Source of the DNA: Methanosarcina sp. UBA289
Lineage (GTDB): Archaea > Halobacteriota > Methanosarcinia > Methanosarcinales > Methanosarcinaceae
Length of the DNA: 64,000 bases
Reading direction: 5' to 3'
NCBI GenBank assembly: GCA_002496565.1
Contig: DAKJ01000026.1
Location: forward strand, 7,928-71,927
This document shows, in pieces, positions 43,776 to 51,847 of this stretch. The notes under the pieces were generated by a model, which saw only the letters and a list, made by a program, of their open reading frames with translations, was not told where the DNA came from and searched no databases. A program made the translations under genes and the position numbers. The first letter of the stretch is position 1, and the number at the start of each line of letters is the position of its first letter.

Positions 43776-44216
43776 ATGTCGTTTCAAGGAAAACAATATG
43801 AGTATCTGGATCACACTGCAGATATCAAGTTCCAGGCTTATGGAAAAACTAAGGAAGAAGTATTCGAAAATGCGGCTCTCGCTATGTTCAATGTTATAAT
43901 TGATACAGAAAAAGTCTCTGGAAATACCTCAAGGGAAATATTTCTTAAGTCGCCTGACCTTGAATCCCTGCTTGTGGACTGGCTTTCCGAGCTTTTATAT
44001 CTATTTGAAGTTGATGAAATCGCGTTCAGGGAGTTTCGGGTTGAAAAAATCAAGGAAGAAAAAGATGAATACTCAATAACAGCTCAGGCACTGGGCAAAA
44101 AATACGATCTTGAAAGCCTCCCCTTTGAGACTGAAATTAAAGCTGTTACCTATAACCAGTTAGAAATAACGAAGACTGCTGACGGCTGGAAGGCTCAAAT
44201 AGTTGTGGATATTTGA
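43776..44216 (+). CDS. Archease
   Basis: The 146-residue archease is a cofactor that accelerates guanylation and turnover of the RtcB RNA ligase. It has the family's N-terminal YEYLDHTADIKFQAYG, including the conserved D/H/D acidic cluster, a central LLVDWLSELLYLFEVDE helix, and the C-terminal AVTYNQLEITKTADGWKAQIVVDI with the invariant metal-binding end. Length is normal. RtcB itself lies 400 bp downstream on the same strand, but the gap holds a separate candidate promoter, so joint transcription is not certain. The ATG has no obvious ribosome binding site, so a leaderless mRNA is possible. Confidence 0.95.
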   Translation: MSFQGKQYEYLDHTADIKFQAYGKTKEEVFENAALAMFNVIIDTEKVSGNTSREIFLKSPDLESLLVDWLSELLYLFEVDEIAFREFRVEKIKEEKDEYSITAQALGKKYDLESLPFETEIKAVTYNQLEITKTADGWKAQIVVDI

Positions 44217-44615
44217 GGGAGTAGAAGTTTTCTCCCTACCTGGGACTGGCTTCCCGGATACTGGCTCTTTCTTCTCTAACCATTTGCACCATGCATATCT
44301 TCATGTATAGGAATTATTATCCTATCCTTCAATATAAAACTCAAGTACTATAATATTTCAAGCATCTCAAGTATATTCAAGTATATCTCAAGTTGAGTTA
44401 TCTAGTCCTGAATTGATTCAATCGTATTTAGATCGATGTTGTTATATCAAACCGATCTTAATCAGGCGTTTCCAAAATTCATTGTGGCTTTAATCCAGCC
44501 TGACACAGTGTATCTTGATTACGTTTCCAAGTAGTTTGCAGAACCCTCGGGAAACGGAAGGTAAATCATAGTTCCAGAATTATATATAAGCATAAAGGAG
44601 CAGGGAGCATAAATC
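44217..44615. other. Intergenic region with short repeats before rtcB
   Basis: 399 bp. CTCAAGTA/CTCAAGTT-like blocks recur between 44338 and 44398 (for example CTCAAGTATATTCAAGTATATCTCAAGTT in spaced form). TTATATATAAG (44580-44590) is a good TATA box about 27-35 bases before the rtcB start, so the transcript has a short leader with AGGAGCAGGGAG. Confidence 0.45.
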
Positions 44616-46118
44616 ATGGTAAAAAATGAAGATACAGCTATCGAGGAATTAAGCACGGAAAATGTACATGAGGATGTAAGGGGTATGGTCAGGAAGCTTT
44701 CCGAAAACGAATGGGAGATTCCTGTCGGGCACATCCCAAATATGCGGGTTCCGGGCCGCCTGTTTGTATCCAGAAATTTGCTTGAAGGCATTGAACCTGG
44801 AACTATTGACCAGATTGCAAATGTGGCAACTCTCCCTGGCATTCAAAAGTATTCCATGGCAATGCCTGATGCTCATCTTGGCTATGGTTTTGCTATAGGG
44901 GGGGTTGCGGCTTTTGATGTAGAAGAAGGGATTATCAGCCCGGGCGGGGTGGGTTTTGATATCAACTGTGGGGTAAGGCTCATTCGTACTAACCTTCAGA
45001 AGGAAGAGGTAATTCCGAACATAAAGAGATTAACTGACGAGCTTTTTAATAGTGTGCCTGCAGGTGTTGGTTCCAAAAGTCGGATCAGAGCTTCTGACCA
45101 AGAACTGGACAGTGCCTTTCTGGAAGGGGCGAGATGGGCTGTAGAGGCCGGGTATGGCGTGGAGGCTGATGTCGAACACTGTGAGGCAAACGGGTATATG
45201 GAAGGGGCCGATCCTTCTCAGGTAAGCACGAAAGCCAGAACCAGGGGAAAACCTCAGTTAGGAACTCTCGGAAGCGGCAACCACTTCCTTGAGGTTCAGT
45301 ATGTTGATAAAATCTATGATCAGGAAATGGCTTCAACTTTTGGACTTGAAGAAGGCCAGGTTACGGTAATGATCCACTGTGGCTCAAGGGGGGCAGGGCA
45401 CCAGATTTGTACTGACCACCTGAAGGAACTTTCTCAGGCTGTAAAGAATTATAAAATTGAAATTCCGGACAAACAGCTTGCCTGTGCCCCTGCCCAGTCA
45501 AGGGAAGCCCAGAACTATTTTAAAGCCATGCTCTGTGCTGCAAATTATGCGTGGGCAAACCGTCAGATAATTACTCACTGGACAAGGGAATCATTTGAAA
45601 AGATATTTAGAAGAGATGCTGACGACCTGGGCATGAATCTGCTTTATGACGTTGCTCACAATGTGGCAAAACTTGAAAAACATATCGTGGATGGAAGGAA
45701 AAAAGAGGTATATGTGCACAGGAAAGGGGCAACAAGAGCCTTTCCTCCAGGCCATCCTGAAGTTCCGGCCGTGTACAGAGATGTAGGGCAACCGGTTTTG
45801 ATTCCTGGAAGTATGGGTACGCCCTCATTTATATTATGCGGTTCAGAAGAAGCTATGAATGTTTCTTTCGGTAGTGCCTGCCACGGGGCCGGCAGGGTCA
45901 TGAGTAGAGCACACGCAAAAAAAGAATTCCGCGGACAGAGCATAAAAGAAAACCTCGAAGCTCATGGTATTACAGTAAGAGCCACACACCCATCAGTAAT
46001 TGCAGAAGAAGCTCCAGGTGTATATAAGTCTAGCAGCGACGTAGTAAATGTCGTGCACGAACTGGGCATTGCCCGTAAGGTCGCAAGAGTTCTTCCTTTA
46101 GGGGTTGCAAAAGGCTAA
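44616..46118 (+). CDS. rtcB: RNA-splicing ligase RtcB
   Basis: The 500-residue tRNA-splicing and RNA-repair ligase joins 2',3'-cyclic phosphate to 5'-OH ends using GTP and Mn2+. Metal site residues lie in GFDINCGVR (C118) and GSGNHFLEV, with the further HCGSRGAGH block. The guanylated histidine is H423 in ACHGAGRVMSR. VHRKGATRAFPPGHP is the typical nucleotide-contact loop. No intein interrupts the gene, which is worth noting as many rtcB genes carry one. Archease, its activator, lies just upstream. The start ATG at 44616 is preceded by GGAGCAGGGAG. Confidence 0.96.
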   Translation: MVKNEDTAIEELSTENVHEDVRGMVRKLSENEWEIPVGHIPNMRVPGRLFVSRNLLEGIEPGTIDQIANVATLPGIQKYSMAMPDAHLGYGFAIGGVAAFDVEEGIISPGGVGFDINCGVRLIRTNLQKEEVIPNIKRLTDELFNSVPAGVGSKSRIRASDQELDSAFLEGARWAVEAGYGVEADVEHCEANGYMEGADPSQVSTKARTRGKPQLGTLGSGNHFLEVQYVDKIYDQEMASTFGLEEGQVTVMIHCGSRGAGHQICTDHLKELSQAVKNYKIEIPDKQLACAPAQSREAQNYFKAMLCAANYAWANRQIITHWTRESFEKIFRRDADDLGMNLLYDVAHNVAKLEKHIVDGRKKEVYVHRKGATRAFPPGHPEVPAVYRDVGQPVLIPGSMGTPSFILCGSEEAMNVSFGSACHGAGRVMSRAHAKKEFRGQSIKENLEAHGITVRATHPSVIAEEAPGVYKSSSDVVNVVHELGIARKVARVLPLGVAKG

Positions 46119-46190
46119 GTGAGAAAACAGTCTGATCGTTAAATAATAAACGTTAGAAAATGTAGGCTTTAGATATTGAAGCTTTCGTGA

Positions 46191-46217
46191 AAACTTTAGC
46201 CTAAGGGCTGAAGTTTT
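46191..46217 (+). terminator. Hairpin after rtcB
   Basis: AAACTTTAGCC (46191-46201) and GGCTGAAGTTT (46206-46216) form an 11-bp stem with one G-T pair and a 4-base loop, followed by T residues, about 70 bases after the rtcB stop. Confidence 0.65.
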
Positions 46218-46301
46218 AACCCTTAATTTATTTTAAACTCTCTTTAAAATAATATTAGGGAATCAATTGATCTGGTACATAGAAATTTGAATTTCTTAGT
46301 A

Positions 46302-47414
46302 TTATTCGGGTTCTTCCATTTTTTCCATTAAAAGTAAATCCGAATTGTCAGGTTCTCGTCCTTGGAAGAATCTAAATACAATCATACTTGAATACGAGAA
46401 TGCCTTAAAAGGCGTGCCATTTTCCCTGAATATGTTTGAAAAATATCCAACAAGGTTACGAATAACCCTTTCATCCTTGAAGTCATGAAAAATGGTTACT
46501 GATTCGTTTCCAGGTTCAAGGGAGATTTCTATATATTTAACAAGCTGGGTTGCAAGGTACATTTTTCTGAAATGAACCAGCAGTTCTGGAAGAGTCATAT
46601 CACTTACCGACTGCTTGCAAAGGCGCTCAATGATTTTTGTCGGGTTTGGGACTTCTCCTGTTGCAAAAACTTCAAACTGACTCCGATGGAGAGTCACGAG
46701 ATTGAACCTCTCAGCATTATAAGTATACATAAGCTGAGTCCAGAATTCGGTATTGTCGTCTAGTTCCTTACATAAAACATCAAGATATCCAAAGTGTTTT
46801 CGGATTCCGGGCATAATCTCATTCGAAGAGACAGATGCGTTCTTTTTGAAAGAGATTTGAGTCGAGTTTGATCTCCTGAAAACATGCTCAACATCAAGCT
46901 GTCTCCATCTGGAAAGAAAATGAGCCACCAGCTGGGCAAAAAAATCTCTGCTGTTTACAGTAGAGTTTGAAATAAGCACCAATGCAGATTCAGGATTATT
47001 AATATCTTCGCACTTTATTGAAGTTCGAATTGCCCATTGATAGCTTCTGGAAACTCTGTTAAGATAATCCTCTAATTGTTTCATGTCCTGAATTTCAAAC
47101 GGATTGATAAGCTCATTAACAAGTTCTTCATCAGTAAGCCTACCCCTGGTACACCTGAACAACCATTCAAGCATTGTTGTATTTATAACAATATTTTCTC
47201 CACTCTGGATAGTCTCATTTAACTCTTCTTTTGCAGGAGTTTCTTTTAAAAATTCGATTGCTTCCTCAATACTTTTATGATTTGTAAGAGCTGTATCCGC
47301 AACTTCAATGGTGTCCCTGACTGCAGCGCTTAAATTCCCATTATTGGCATCCAGAAGGGGCTGTAACTTTTTAAGGTACTTATCATCCAGGGATATGTTC
47401 TTTCTGATCAGCAT
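46302..47414 (-). CDS. Unknown protein with N-terminal RHH-like segment
   Basis: About 370 residues. The first 45 (MLIRKNISLDDKYLKKLQPL onward, then NGNLSAAVRDTIEVADTAL) read as a ribbon-helix-helix DNA-binding unit: a basic strand followed by two helices with a conserved small-residue turn. The remaining 320 residues form a large domain I do not recognise, with FRCTRGRLTDEELVNELINP, FFAQLVAHFLSRWRQLDVEH and SVTIFHDFKDERVIRNL. This may be a sensory domain. I prefer ATG 47414 (GGGTGG upstream) over GTG 47423. It sits 1.2 kb from mtrH, both on the minus strand, with a possible small RNA between. A regulatory role is an inference from the RHH-like part. Confidence 0.6.
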   Translation of the reverse strand: MLIRKNISLDDKYLKKLQPLLDANNGNLSAAVRDTIEVADTALTNHKSIEEAIEFLKETPAKEELNETIQSGENIVINTTMLEWLFRCTRGRLTDEELVNELINPFEIQDMKQLEDYLNRVSRSYQWAIRTSIKCEDINNPESALVLISNSTVNSRDFFAQLVAHFLSRWRQLDVEHVFRRSNSTQISFKKNASVSSNEIMPGIRKHFGYLDVLCKELDDNTEFWTQLMYTYNAERFNLVTLHRSQFEVFATGEVPNPTKIIERLCKQSVSDMTLPELLVHFRKMYLATQLVKYIEISLEPGNESVTIFHDFKDERVIRNLVGYFSNIFRENGTPFKAFSYSSMIVFRFFQGREPDNSDLLLMEKMEEPE

Positions 47415-47843
47415 ATTTTCCACCCGATGTATTCGGTTTCCTGGCTCTTTATGCTATGATCCGTTTTGATACCCGTAAGATCAGGACTATTATATAGCTT
47501 CGGTTAAAAAGTGAGAAAAAATTTATTTATAAAGAAGTACTTTGTAAATCCAAAAGTTTTTACTTAGAGCCTTATTTATGTTACTGGTAAGTGCTACCGA
47601 ATCTTAAATCTTTCTATTTAGTACTACTTCTTTATGAACAAAATTGGTACATATTACACGAATTATTCCTATAGATCTTGATGTGTTATTACAATATTTT
47701 CATACTTATAAATTTTGTCGATTTACTTGGATGCACATGTTTATATTTTGTCGTACTTTCGAATCTTGATTTGATTTTCAGTCAAATGTTAAAAGTGAAA
47801 AGCTTGACAAATTAACAGAAATCAATGACACCAGTTCACAACT

Positions 47844-47857
47844 CTTTATATATATAT
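47844..47857 (+). promoter_or_regulatory. Candidate TATA box before a structured intergenic RNA
   Basis: CTTTATATATATAT preceded by a purine/pyrimidine-mixed AACT element. It lies in a 1.17-kb gene-free gap. Transcription rightward would begin near 47880, just before the structured block described next. Confidence 0.4.
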
Positions 47858-47884
47858 GTTAAGAGAGTGTACGACATGTAAATC

Positions 47885-48225
47885 AAAAAAGTTCTAATGT
47901 ATATTGGACTGTTATAACCTGGAAGATTGCGTTATTGATTTCACCCTGTCCTTGCAAGTTTGTCTAACCTTTTATTGTTTACCCTAATTAATCTCAAGAG
48001 CATCAGTTGAAGGTCATAGGTTGACATTTTCGAAAGCTGTGTGTTTAGGAGTAGATTGTATGGCTCTTGCTTTAAGCACAGGGTAAAAACTCACAGGTTA
48101 TTATTAATTATCCTGAAAACTCACGATCTTCAAAGGCGATAACAGTCCCAAAAAGCGAGTTTGGGAGTGGATTCATAAGTACCTGGCAAATTAAGATGGA
48201 ATTGTTTGGCCAGCCAGGTACTTTT
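47885..48225 (+). ncRNA. Candidate structured non-coding RNA or leader with mini-ORF and terminator
   Basis: CCCTGT (47944-47949) and GCAAG (47954-47958) pair with CTTGC (48066-48070) and ACAGGG (48078-48083), closing a long domain. TCCCAAA (48146-48152) and TTTGGGA (48160-48166) form a perfect hairpin. AAGTACCTGGC (48177-48187) and GCCAGGTACTT (48213-48223) form an 11-bp stem ending in TTTT, a strong terminator for plus-strand transcription. An 8-codon frame MALALSTG (48060-48086) follows AGGAG at proper spacing. No plus-strand gene follows, so it may be a free small RNA. It matches no RNA family I know. Confidence 0.45.
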
Positions 48226-48510
48226 CTCCCGAGAAAGTGACATAAACCTTTTAGGAAATATTTTTATCGTTTTCCTTTCGGGTTCATCTATAGCATATTC
48301 TTTTTGACTGACATAAATTCACGTTTTTCTGATTCGCTTGAGAATTAGGTTTTCTCTGGCCTATCAAAACATCTTATTTCCAGGTAAATCTGGATGTTCT
48401 AAAAGTAGACAAATAGAACTAAGTTTTCCCGAAAATGACAAGTAACAAGGTCAGAAAGGTAAAGAGAATAAAAGACTAAATTAGATAAAAAGCTACAAAA
48501 ATATTCAAAA
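48226..48510. other. Remaining intergenic DNA before the mtr 3' end
   Basis: About 285 bp of AT-rich sequence with no coding frame or clear hairpin recognised, between the candidate RNA terminator and the mtr operon terminator. The other part of the gap (47415-47843) is likewise featureless apart from A/T runs; it should contain the promoter of the RHH-like gene near 47490. Confidence 0.35.
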
Positions 48511-48544
48511 GAAGAAAAAAGCAAAGGAAATTTTCCTCTGCTTT
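48511..48544 (-). terminator. Terminator of the mtr operon
   Basis: In the minus-strand reading AAAGCAGAGGAAA and TTTCCTTTGCTTT form a 13-bp stem with one mismatch, followed by a TTTTTTCTTC tract, 38 bases after the mtrH stop. A second small hairpin GAGTC/GACTC (48546-48559) sits between. Confidence 0.75.
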
Positions 48545-48581
48545 TGAGTCCTGAGACTCTTTTTAATTTTGTTCTTTTTGC

Positions 48582-49532
48582 TTATGTCAGTTTGGTTACC
48601 GGGTGGTTTGCCAGGTCTGCGATCTCGACGCCAAGATCCTTTGCAGTTTCTCCAAGCATGATGTCGACCATTGCAACAGCCGGGAAAATATGGTTGACGT
48701 TCTCGATAGGACCATAGAGCAGGTAGTCGGAACCTGCAATCTGGGCTACCAGGTTGGTACCAATGTCTGCAGGCATGTAGATTGCCTTGGGGTCAGGCTG
48801 GGTCTTCTTGAATTTGCGAAGCCAATCCCATGCAGAAGCCATGTTGTGGTATCCACCGCCGATTGGCAATCCGAATTTTGCTTTCATTGTGGGTATCGAG
48901 CGGATAGTAGGGCCAGAACCTGCACCAAGAGGCATTGCCGCGACGTCGATTAAGGGATACTCGATTCCACATTCTTTTGCGATCTGAAGCATTCCTTTTG
49001 TTAATCCAGAACCACCGACTTCAAGAATGTCCATCTTTCCTTTTACGGTTGGATCAGTTGCGTTGAAAGCCAGAACGATTGAAGCTTTTACGTCGCTTTC
49101 TGTGAGGATATCGATTTCTTCCTGTTCAATACTTGCGTTGATCGAGTTGTGAATTGCCCTGTCTGCAACACCGATTTCGGTACAGTGTTGAGCTGCGGCT
49201 GCACGCACATTTCCGGCTGAGGAGTCAATCAGGAAAGGTGTCCTGTCGTCGATCTCAACAAACCAGTCAATGTAGCGATTAATTGATTCGGGGGTTTCTC
49301 CTACAATTTGGTTTACATAGGGGTTTCCTGTGGCATCGCTCATTGAGACCTGGGTGTTCCAGAGGGTTTCTGCAGCAGCCCTGTCGAAGATACCCTTGTC
49401 TTCATCGGTCACAATCTTGTGCCTTGCATAGAACATAGTACTGACTAACACGGTTGGGAATTCACCCGGCTGTCCACCGAACTTAACTCCGCCGATTTCA
49501 AAAACTTCCTGTTTCTTGTCAAACTTGAACAT
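48582..49532 (-). CDS. mtrH: Tetrahydromethanopterin S-methyltransferase subunit H
   Basis: The 316-residue soluble subunit of the Mtr complex. It moves the methyl group from methyl-tetrahydro(sarcina)pterin to the cobalamin of MtrA. It has a TIM-barrel fold related to pterin methyltransferases, with LIDSSAGNVRAAA, KASIVLAFNATDPTV and GGGYHNMASAWDWL visible. The stop is followed by the operon terminator. Start ATG 49532 with GTGAGGGATC upstream. It is the last gene of mtrEDCBAFGH, in the order conserved in methanogens. The presence of the full operon shows that the organism runs the CO2-reductive or methylotrophic C1 route with Na+ coupling. Confidence 0.97.
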   Translation of the reverse strand: MFKFDKKQEVFEIGGVKFGGQPGEFPTVLVSTMFYARHKIVTDEDKGIFDRAAAETLWNTQVSMSDATGNPYVNQIVGETPESINRYIDWFVEIDDRTPFLIDSSAGNVRAAAAQHCTEIGVADRAIHNSINASIEQEEIDILTESDVKASIVLAFNATDPTVKGKMDILEVGGSGLTKGMLQIAKECGIEYPLIDVAAMPLGAGSGPTIRSIPTMKAKFGLPIGGGYHNMASAWDWLRKFKKTQPDPKAIYMPADIGTNLVAQIAGSDYLLYGPIENVNHIFPAVAMVDIMLGETAKDLGVEIADLANHPVTKLT

Positions 49533-49545
49533 TTTGATCCCTCAC

Positions 49546-49764
49546 TTAAATGAACATTGATGATACAAAGGTATACAGCAGGAAGAGCAGCAGGCCAATG
49601 ACTCCACCGTACAGAATTCCAATATCCCTTCCTACTTTCTTTCCTATTTTTTGTGCAACTTCACTGTTGACAAACTCAATCTTCTCATCGATCTTATCGA
49701 GCCTTTTCATTACTTCGTTAAATTCACCTGGCTCTACAAACGCTGCTGGTGCTTTTCCATCCAT
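49546..49764 (-). CDS. mtrG: Tetrahydromethanopterin S-methyltransferase subunit G
   Basis: A 72-residue small subunit with an N-terminal soluble part containing a coiled-coil helix (FNEVMKRLDKIDEKIEFVNS) and one C-terminal membrane helix (ILYGGVIGLLLFLLYTFVS). I place the start at ATG 49764, since GAGGTG lies 6 bases upstream; the open frame 12 codons further up overlaps mtrF and lacks such a site. It is spaced 13 bases from mtrH. In the complex the small A, B, F and G subunits share single helices that cluster on the MtrCDE membrane core. Confidence 0.93.
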   Translation of the reverse strand: MDGKAPAAFVEPGEFNEVMKRLDKIDEKIEFVNSEVAQKIGKKVGRDIGILYGGVIGLLLFLLYTFVSSMFI

Positions 49765-49774
49765 ATTATTCACC

Positions 49775-49990
49775 TCACCAGACAAGTAACGGGAGTACAA
49801 TGACCATCAGCAGCGAAAAGATGAAACCTGCTGCAAAGCCGACTATTCCGGTAGCCGCAACCCCGGAGTCAAGCTTCTGGTTTCTCGCAATCAACTGTGC
49901 TCTATATCGAATGCTCTCAACAGTAGCATCAATTGCACCCATCTGAGGAGCAAGCACCATTGGTACGCCTTTATCGTATTCTTCTGCCAT
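49775..49990 (-). CDS. mtrF: Tetrahydromethanopterin S-methyltransferase subunit F
   Basis: A 71-residue subunit with a short cytosolic domain related to the MtrA C-terminal stalk (MVLAPQMGAIDATVESIRYR, RNQKLDSG) and one C-terminal membrane helix (GIVGFAAGFIFSLLMVIVLP). I prefer the ATG at 49990, which has AGGGAGGG 8 bases upstream; an ATG at 49996 would be too close to that site and would overlap the mtrA stop codon. Small gap to mtrG (10 bases). It lacks a cobalamin-binding domain, which is carried only by MtrA. Confidence 0.93.
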   Translation of the reverse strand: MAEEYDKGVPMVLAPQMGAIDATVESIRYRAQLIARNQKLDSGVAATGIVGFAAGFIFSLLMVIVLPLLVW

Positions 49991-49992
49991 TT

Positions 49993-50718
49993 TCATACCC
50001 TCCCTATTAGTAATAATCCAAGCAGGGATATGGTTATTGTCAACCCTATCATGGCGCCTTCGATCTTTCCTGCGTGAACTCCTGAGTGGAACTTGTTCAA
50101 GTTTCCTATATCCATCATGCGGGCTTCGATTGCCTTCAGTCTGCTGCGGATAACTGCAATTTCCCCGGAGACCGGCCTGACAACGCCGCCTTCTTCTTCT
50201 TCTTCACCTGCCTCACTGATCTCAACAATCATAGGTTCTGCATCAAAAGCACCCGGGTCTTTTGAGGCGAGTTCTCTTACTTTGGAAGTAATGGCACCCA
50301 TATCCTCGGTATCAATAAGGTTGACAGTCTGAACCTGTTCCTGGAAACGGGCAATTGCGGCTGCATCCAGGTTTTCGACATATGGAATTGCACCCAGTGC
50401 CCCTGAAATCCTGTTGTCTTTTACACCATTTGCGTGAAGGCTCAGGATTGACTGTCCGATAATGTGTCCTTTAACCTCAGAGCCAGTTACAAGCAGGTAT
50501 CTGATGTTAGGGTTTGAGATAATGTGAGCAACTACCTTTTCAATACCGAGGTTTTCAGTCTTACATGATCCGGTAACGGCTGCTCCTGCATCAAGGATTG
50601 GATTTCCGGGAAGGTGTGATCCGCAGGTAATTACCAGTACGCAGTTCTTGACATTGCCTACTTCATATTCACCTTTCAGGATAGGCCATCCTGGGGCTGG
50701 TTCTCTCTTATCTGCCAT
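49993..50718 (-). CDS. mtrA: Tetrahydromethanopterin S-methyltransferase subunit A (corrinoid protein)
   Basis: The 241-residue corrinoid subunit. The cytosolic cobalamin-binding domain (1-175) holds the axial His H85 in TGSEVKGHIIGQS, and the domain begins with WPILKGEYEVG. A long acidic linker (EAGEEEEEGG, about 175) leads to a coiled segment (IRSRLKAIEARMMDIGNLNK) and one C-terminal membrane helix (AMIGLTITISLLGLLLIGRV). The methyl group bound to Co(I) is passed to coenzyme M, coupled to Na+ export. This is the energy-conserving step of methanogenesis. ATG 50718 lies one base after the mtrB stop. Confidence 0.97.
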   Translation of the reverse strand: MADKREPAPGWPILKGEYEVGNVKNCVLVITCGSHLPGNPILDAGAAVTGSCKTENLGIEKVVAHIISNPNIRYLLVTGSEVKGHIIGQSILSLHANGVKDNRISGALGAIPYVENLDAAAIARFQEQVQTVNLIDTEDMGAITSKVRELASKDPGAFDAEPMIVEISEAGEEEEEGGVVRPVSGEIAVIRSRLKAIEARMMDIGNLNKFHSGVHAGKIEGAMIGLTITISLLGLLLIGRV

Positions 50719-50719
50719 T

Positions 50720-51046
50720 TTACACCACCCCTTTCATCAAACTTGATATATAAATGATAAGGGCCAGTAGCCCGCTGAAGGCAAGACCTACAACGACTCC
50801 GTAGAAAGAGTTTCCGTAAATTCCTGCCACGTAGGAGGTATTCTCACGGCCTGGCCAGGAATTAAGGAGCGGTTTGCTGGGCGAAAGGGAATTCAGCAGG
50901 TCATCTGCAATTGTATCCAGTTTGTCCATTCTCTCAAAGACGGGCTCCATGGAATACTGAATCGAGTCTTTCCGTTCTTGTGTCACGGTTCCCGTTTCCG
51001 GGTCCATAACTAAATTTAACTCGGGAGCTATTCTAACCATGCTCAT
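50720..51046 (-). CDS. mtrB: Tetrahydromethanopterin S-methyltransferase subunit B
   Basis: A 108-residue subunit: soluble N-terminal part with VRIAPELNLVMDPETGTVTQ typical of MtrB, a helix (YSMEPVFERMDKLDTIADDL), and one membrane helix (GVVVGLAFSGLLALIIYISS). The start overlaps the mtrC stop by four bases (ATGA), indicating translational coupling. The subunit has no catalytic residue and likely anchors MtrA in the complex. Confidence 0.95.
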   Translation of the reverse strand: MSMVRIAPELNLVMDPETGTVTQERKDSIQYSMEPVFERMDKLDTIADDLLNSLSPSKPLLNSWPGRENTSYVAGIYGNSFYGVVVGLAFSGLLALIIYISSLMKGVV

Positions 51047-51846
51047 TGTAGTTCCTCCGCACTTGGCAGCAGACCGGTTCCAACCACTGCATATGCATCT
51101 CTCTTAATAAGTGCATAGTGCTTGTTGAAAGCAACATACCAGATGACAATTCCTATAAGCATGTTTAAGCCAGCAGCCATTAATCCTTCATGGAGTGAAG
51201 AGGCAAAGCCTGTAATTATTAGTGCAATGGCTCCCTTTTCAACAGCAAGCATAAGGGTTCTGTCCTGCTTCTCATCAGGTCCCAGGCTAGCGTTGAAGGG
51301 ATGAAGGATTCCCATACCACCTATAATGAAGATCAGTGCAATGTATCCGTTTGCGACTACATATTGAACGACTGCAGCATAATTAAAGGACCCAGCAATG
51401 ACAACGCTCAACCCGAGAATTACAAGGGTACCTGCACATGAAATCTCTATCATCGCCTGTTCCATAATAGGGATACCCATGCCGATTACCCTGTTTGAAA
51501 GAGCACCGATTACACCACCTATAATTGCTGCAACAATGAAAGCAACTATAGGCCCTGCAATACCTCCTACTGCAAGTCCGAAGAGGGCTGCTATAATACC
51601 CATACCAAGGGATAGCATACCAATTGATGGGACACCGGTACCAAGTCCATAGCTTGCAACACGCCTGACAGCATCAGCACCCCAGACTGTTGCACAGATT
51701 GCTCCAAGTCCTCCGAAGAAGGAATATGCTGGAGGTGCGTAGTGGCCAAGGTAAATCCCGACAAGGCCGCCAACTATACCTAAAGCCATTATATTTTGTG
51801 GAGAATATCCGCCTTTGGCTCCTCCTCCTGCTCCACCTACAGACAT
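51043..51846 (-). CDS. mtrC: Tetrahydromethanopterin S-methyltransferase subunit C
   Basis: A 267-residue polytopic membrane protein with about seven helices. Its Gly/Ala-rich start (MSVGGAGGGAKGGYSPQNIM) and GGMGILHPFNASLGPDEKQD loop are MtrC features. With MtrD and MtrE it forms the membrane core that couples methyl transfer to Na+ translocation. AGGAGGT lies 7 bases before ATG, the best site inside the operon, so this subunit may be translated independently at high rate. Confidence 0.96.
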   Translation of the reverse strand: MSVGGAGGGAKGGYSPQNIMALGIVGGLVGIYLGHYAPPAYSFFGGLGAICATVWGADAVRRVASYGLGTGVPSIGMLSLGMGIIAALFGLAVGGIAGPIVAFIVAAIIGGVIGALSNRVIGMGIPIMEQAMIEISCAGTLVILGLSVVIAGSFNYAAVVQYVVANGYIALIFIIGGMGILHPFNASLGPDEKQDRTLMLAVEKGAIALIITGFASSLHEGLMAAGLNMLIGIVIWYVAFNKHYALIKRDAYAVVGTGLLPSAEELQ

Positions 51847-51847
51847 A

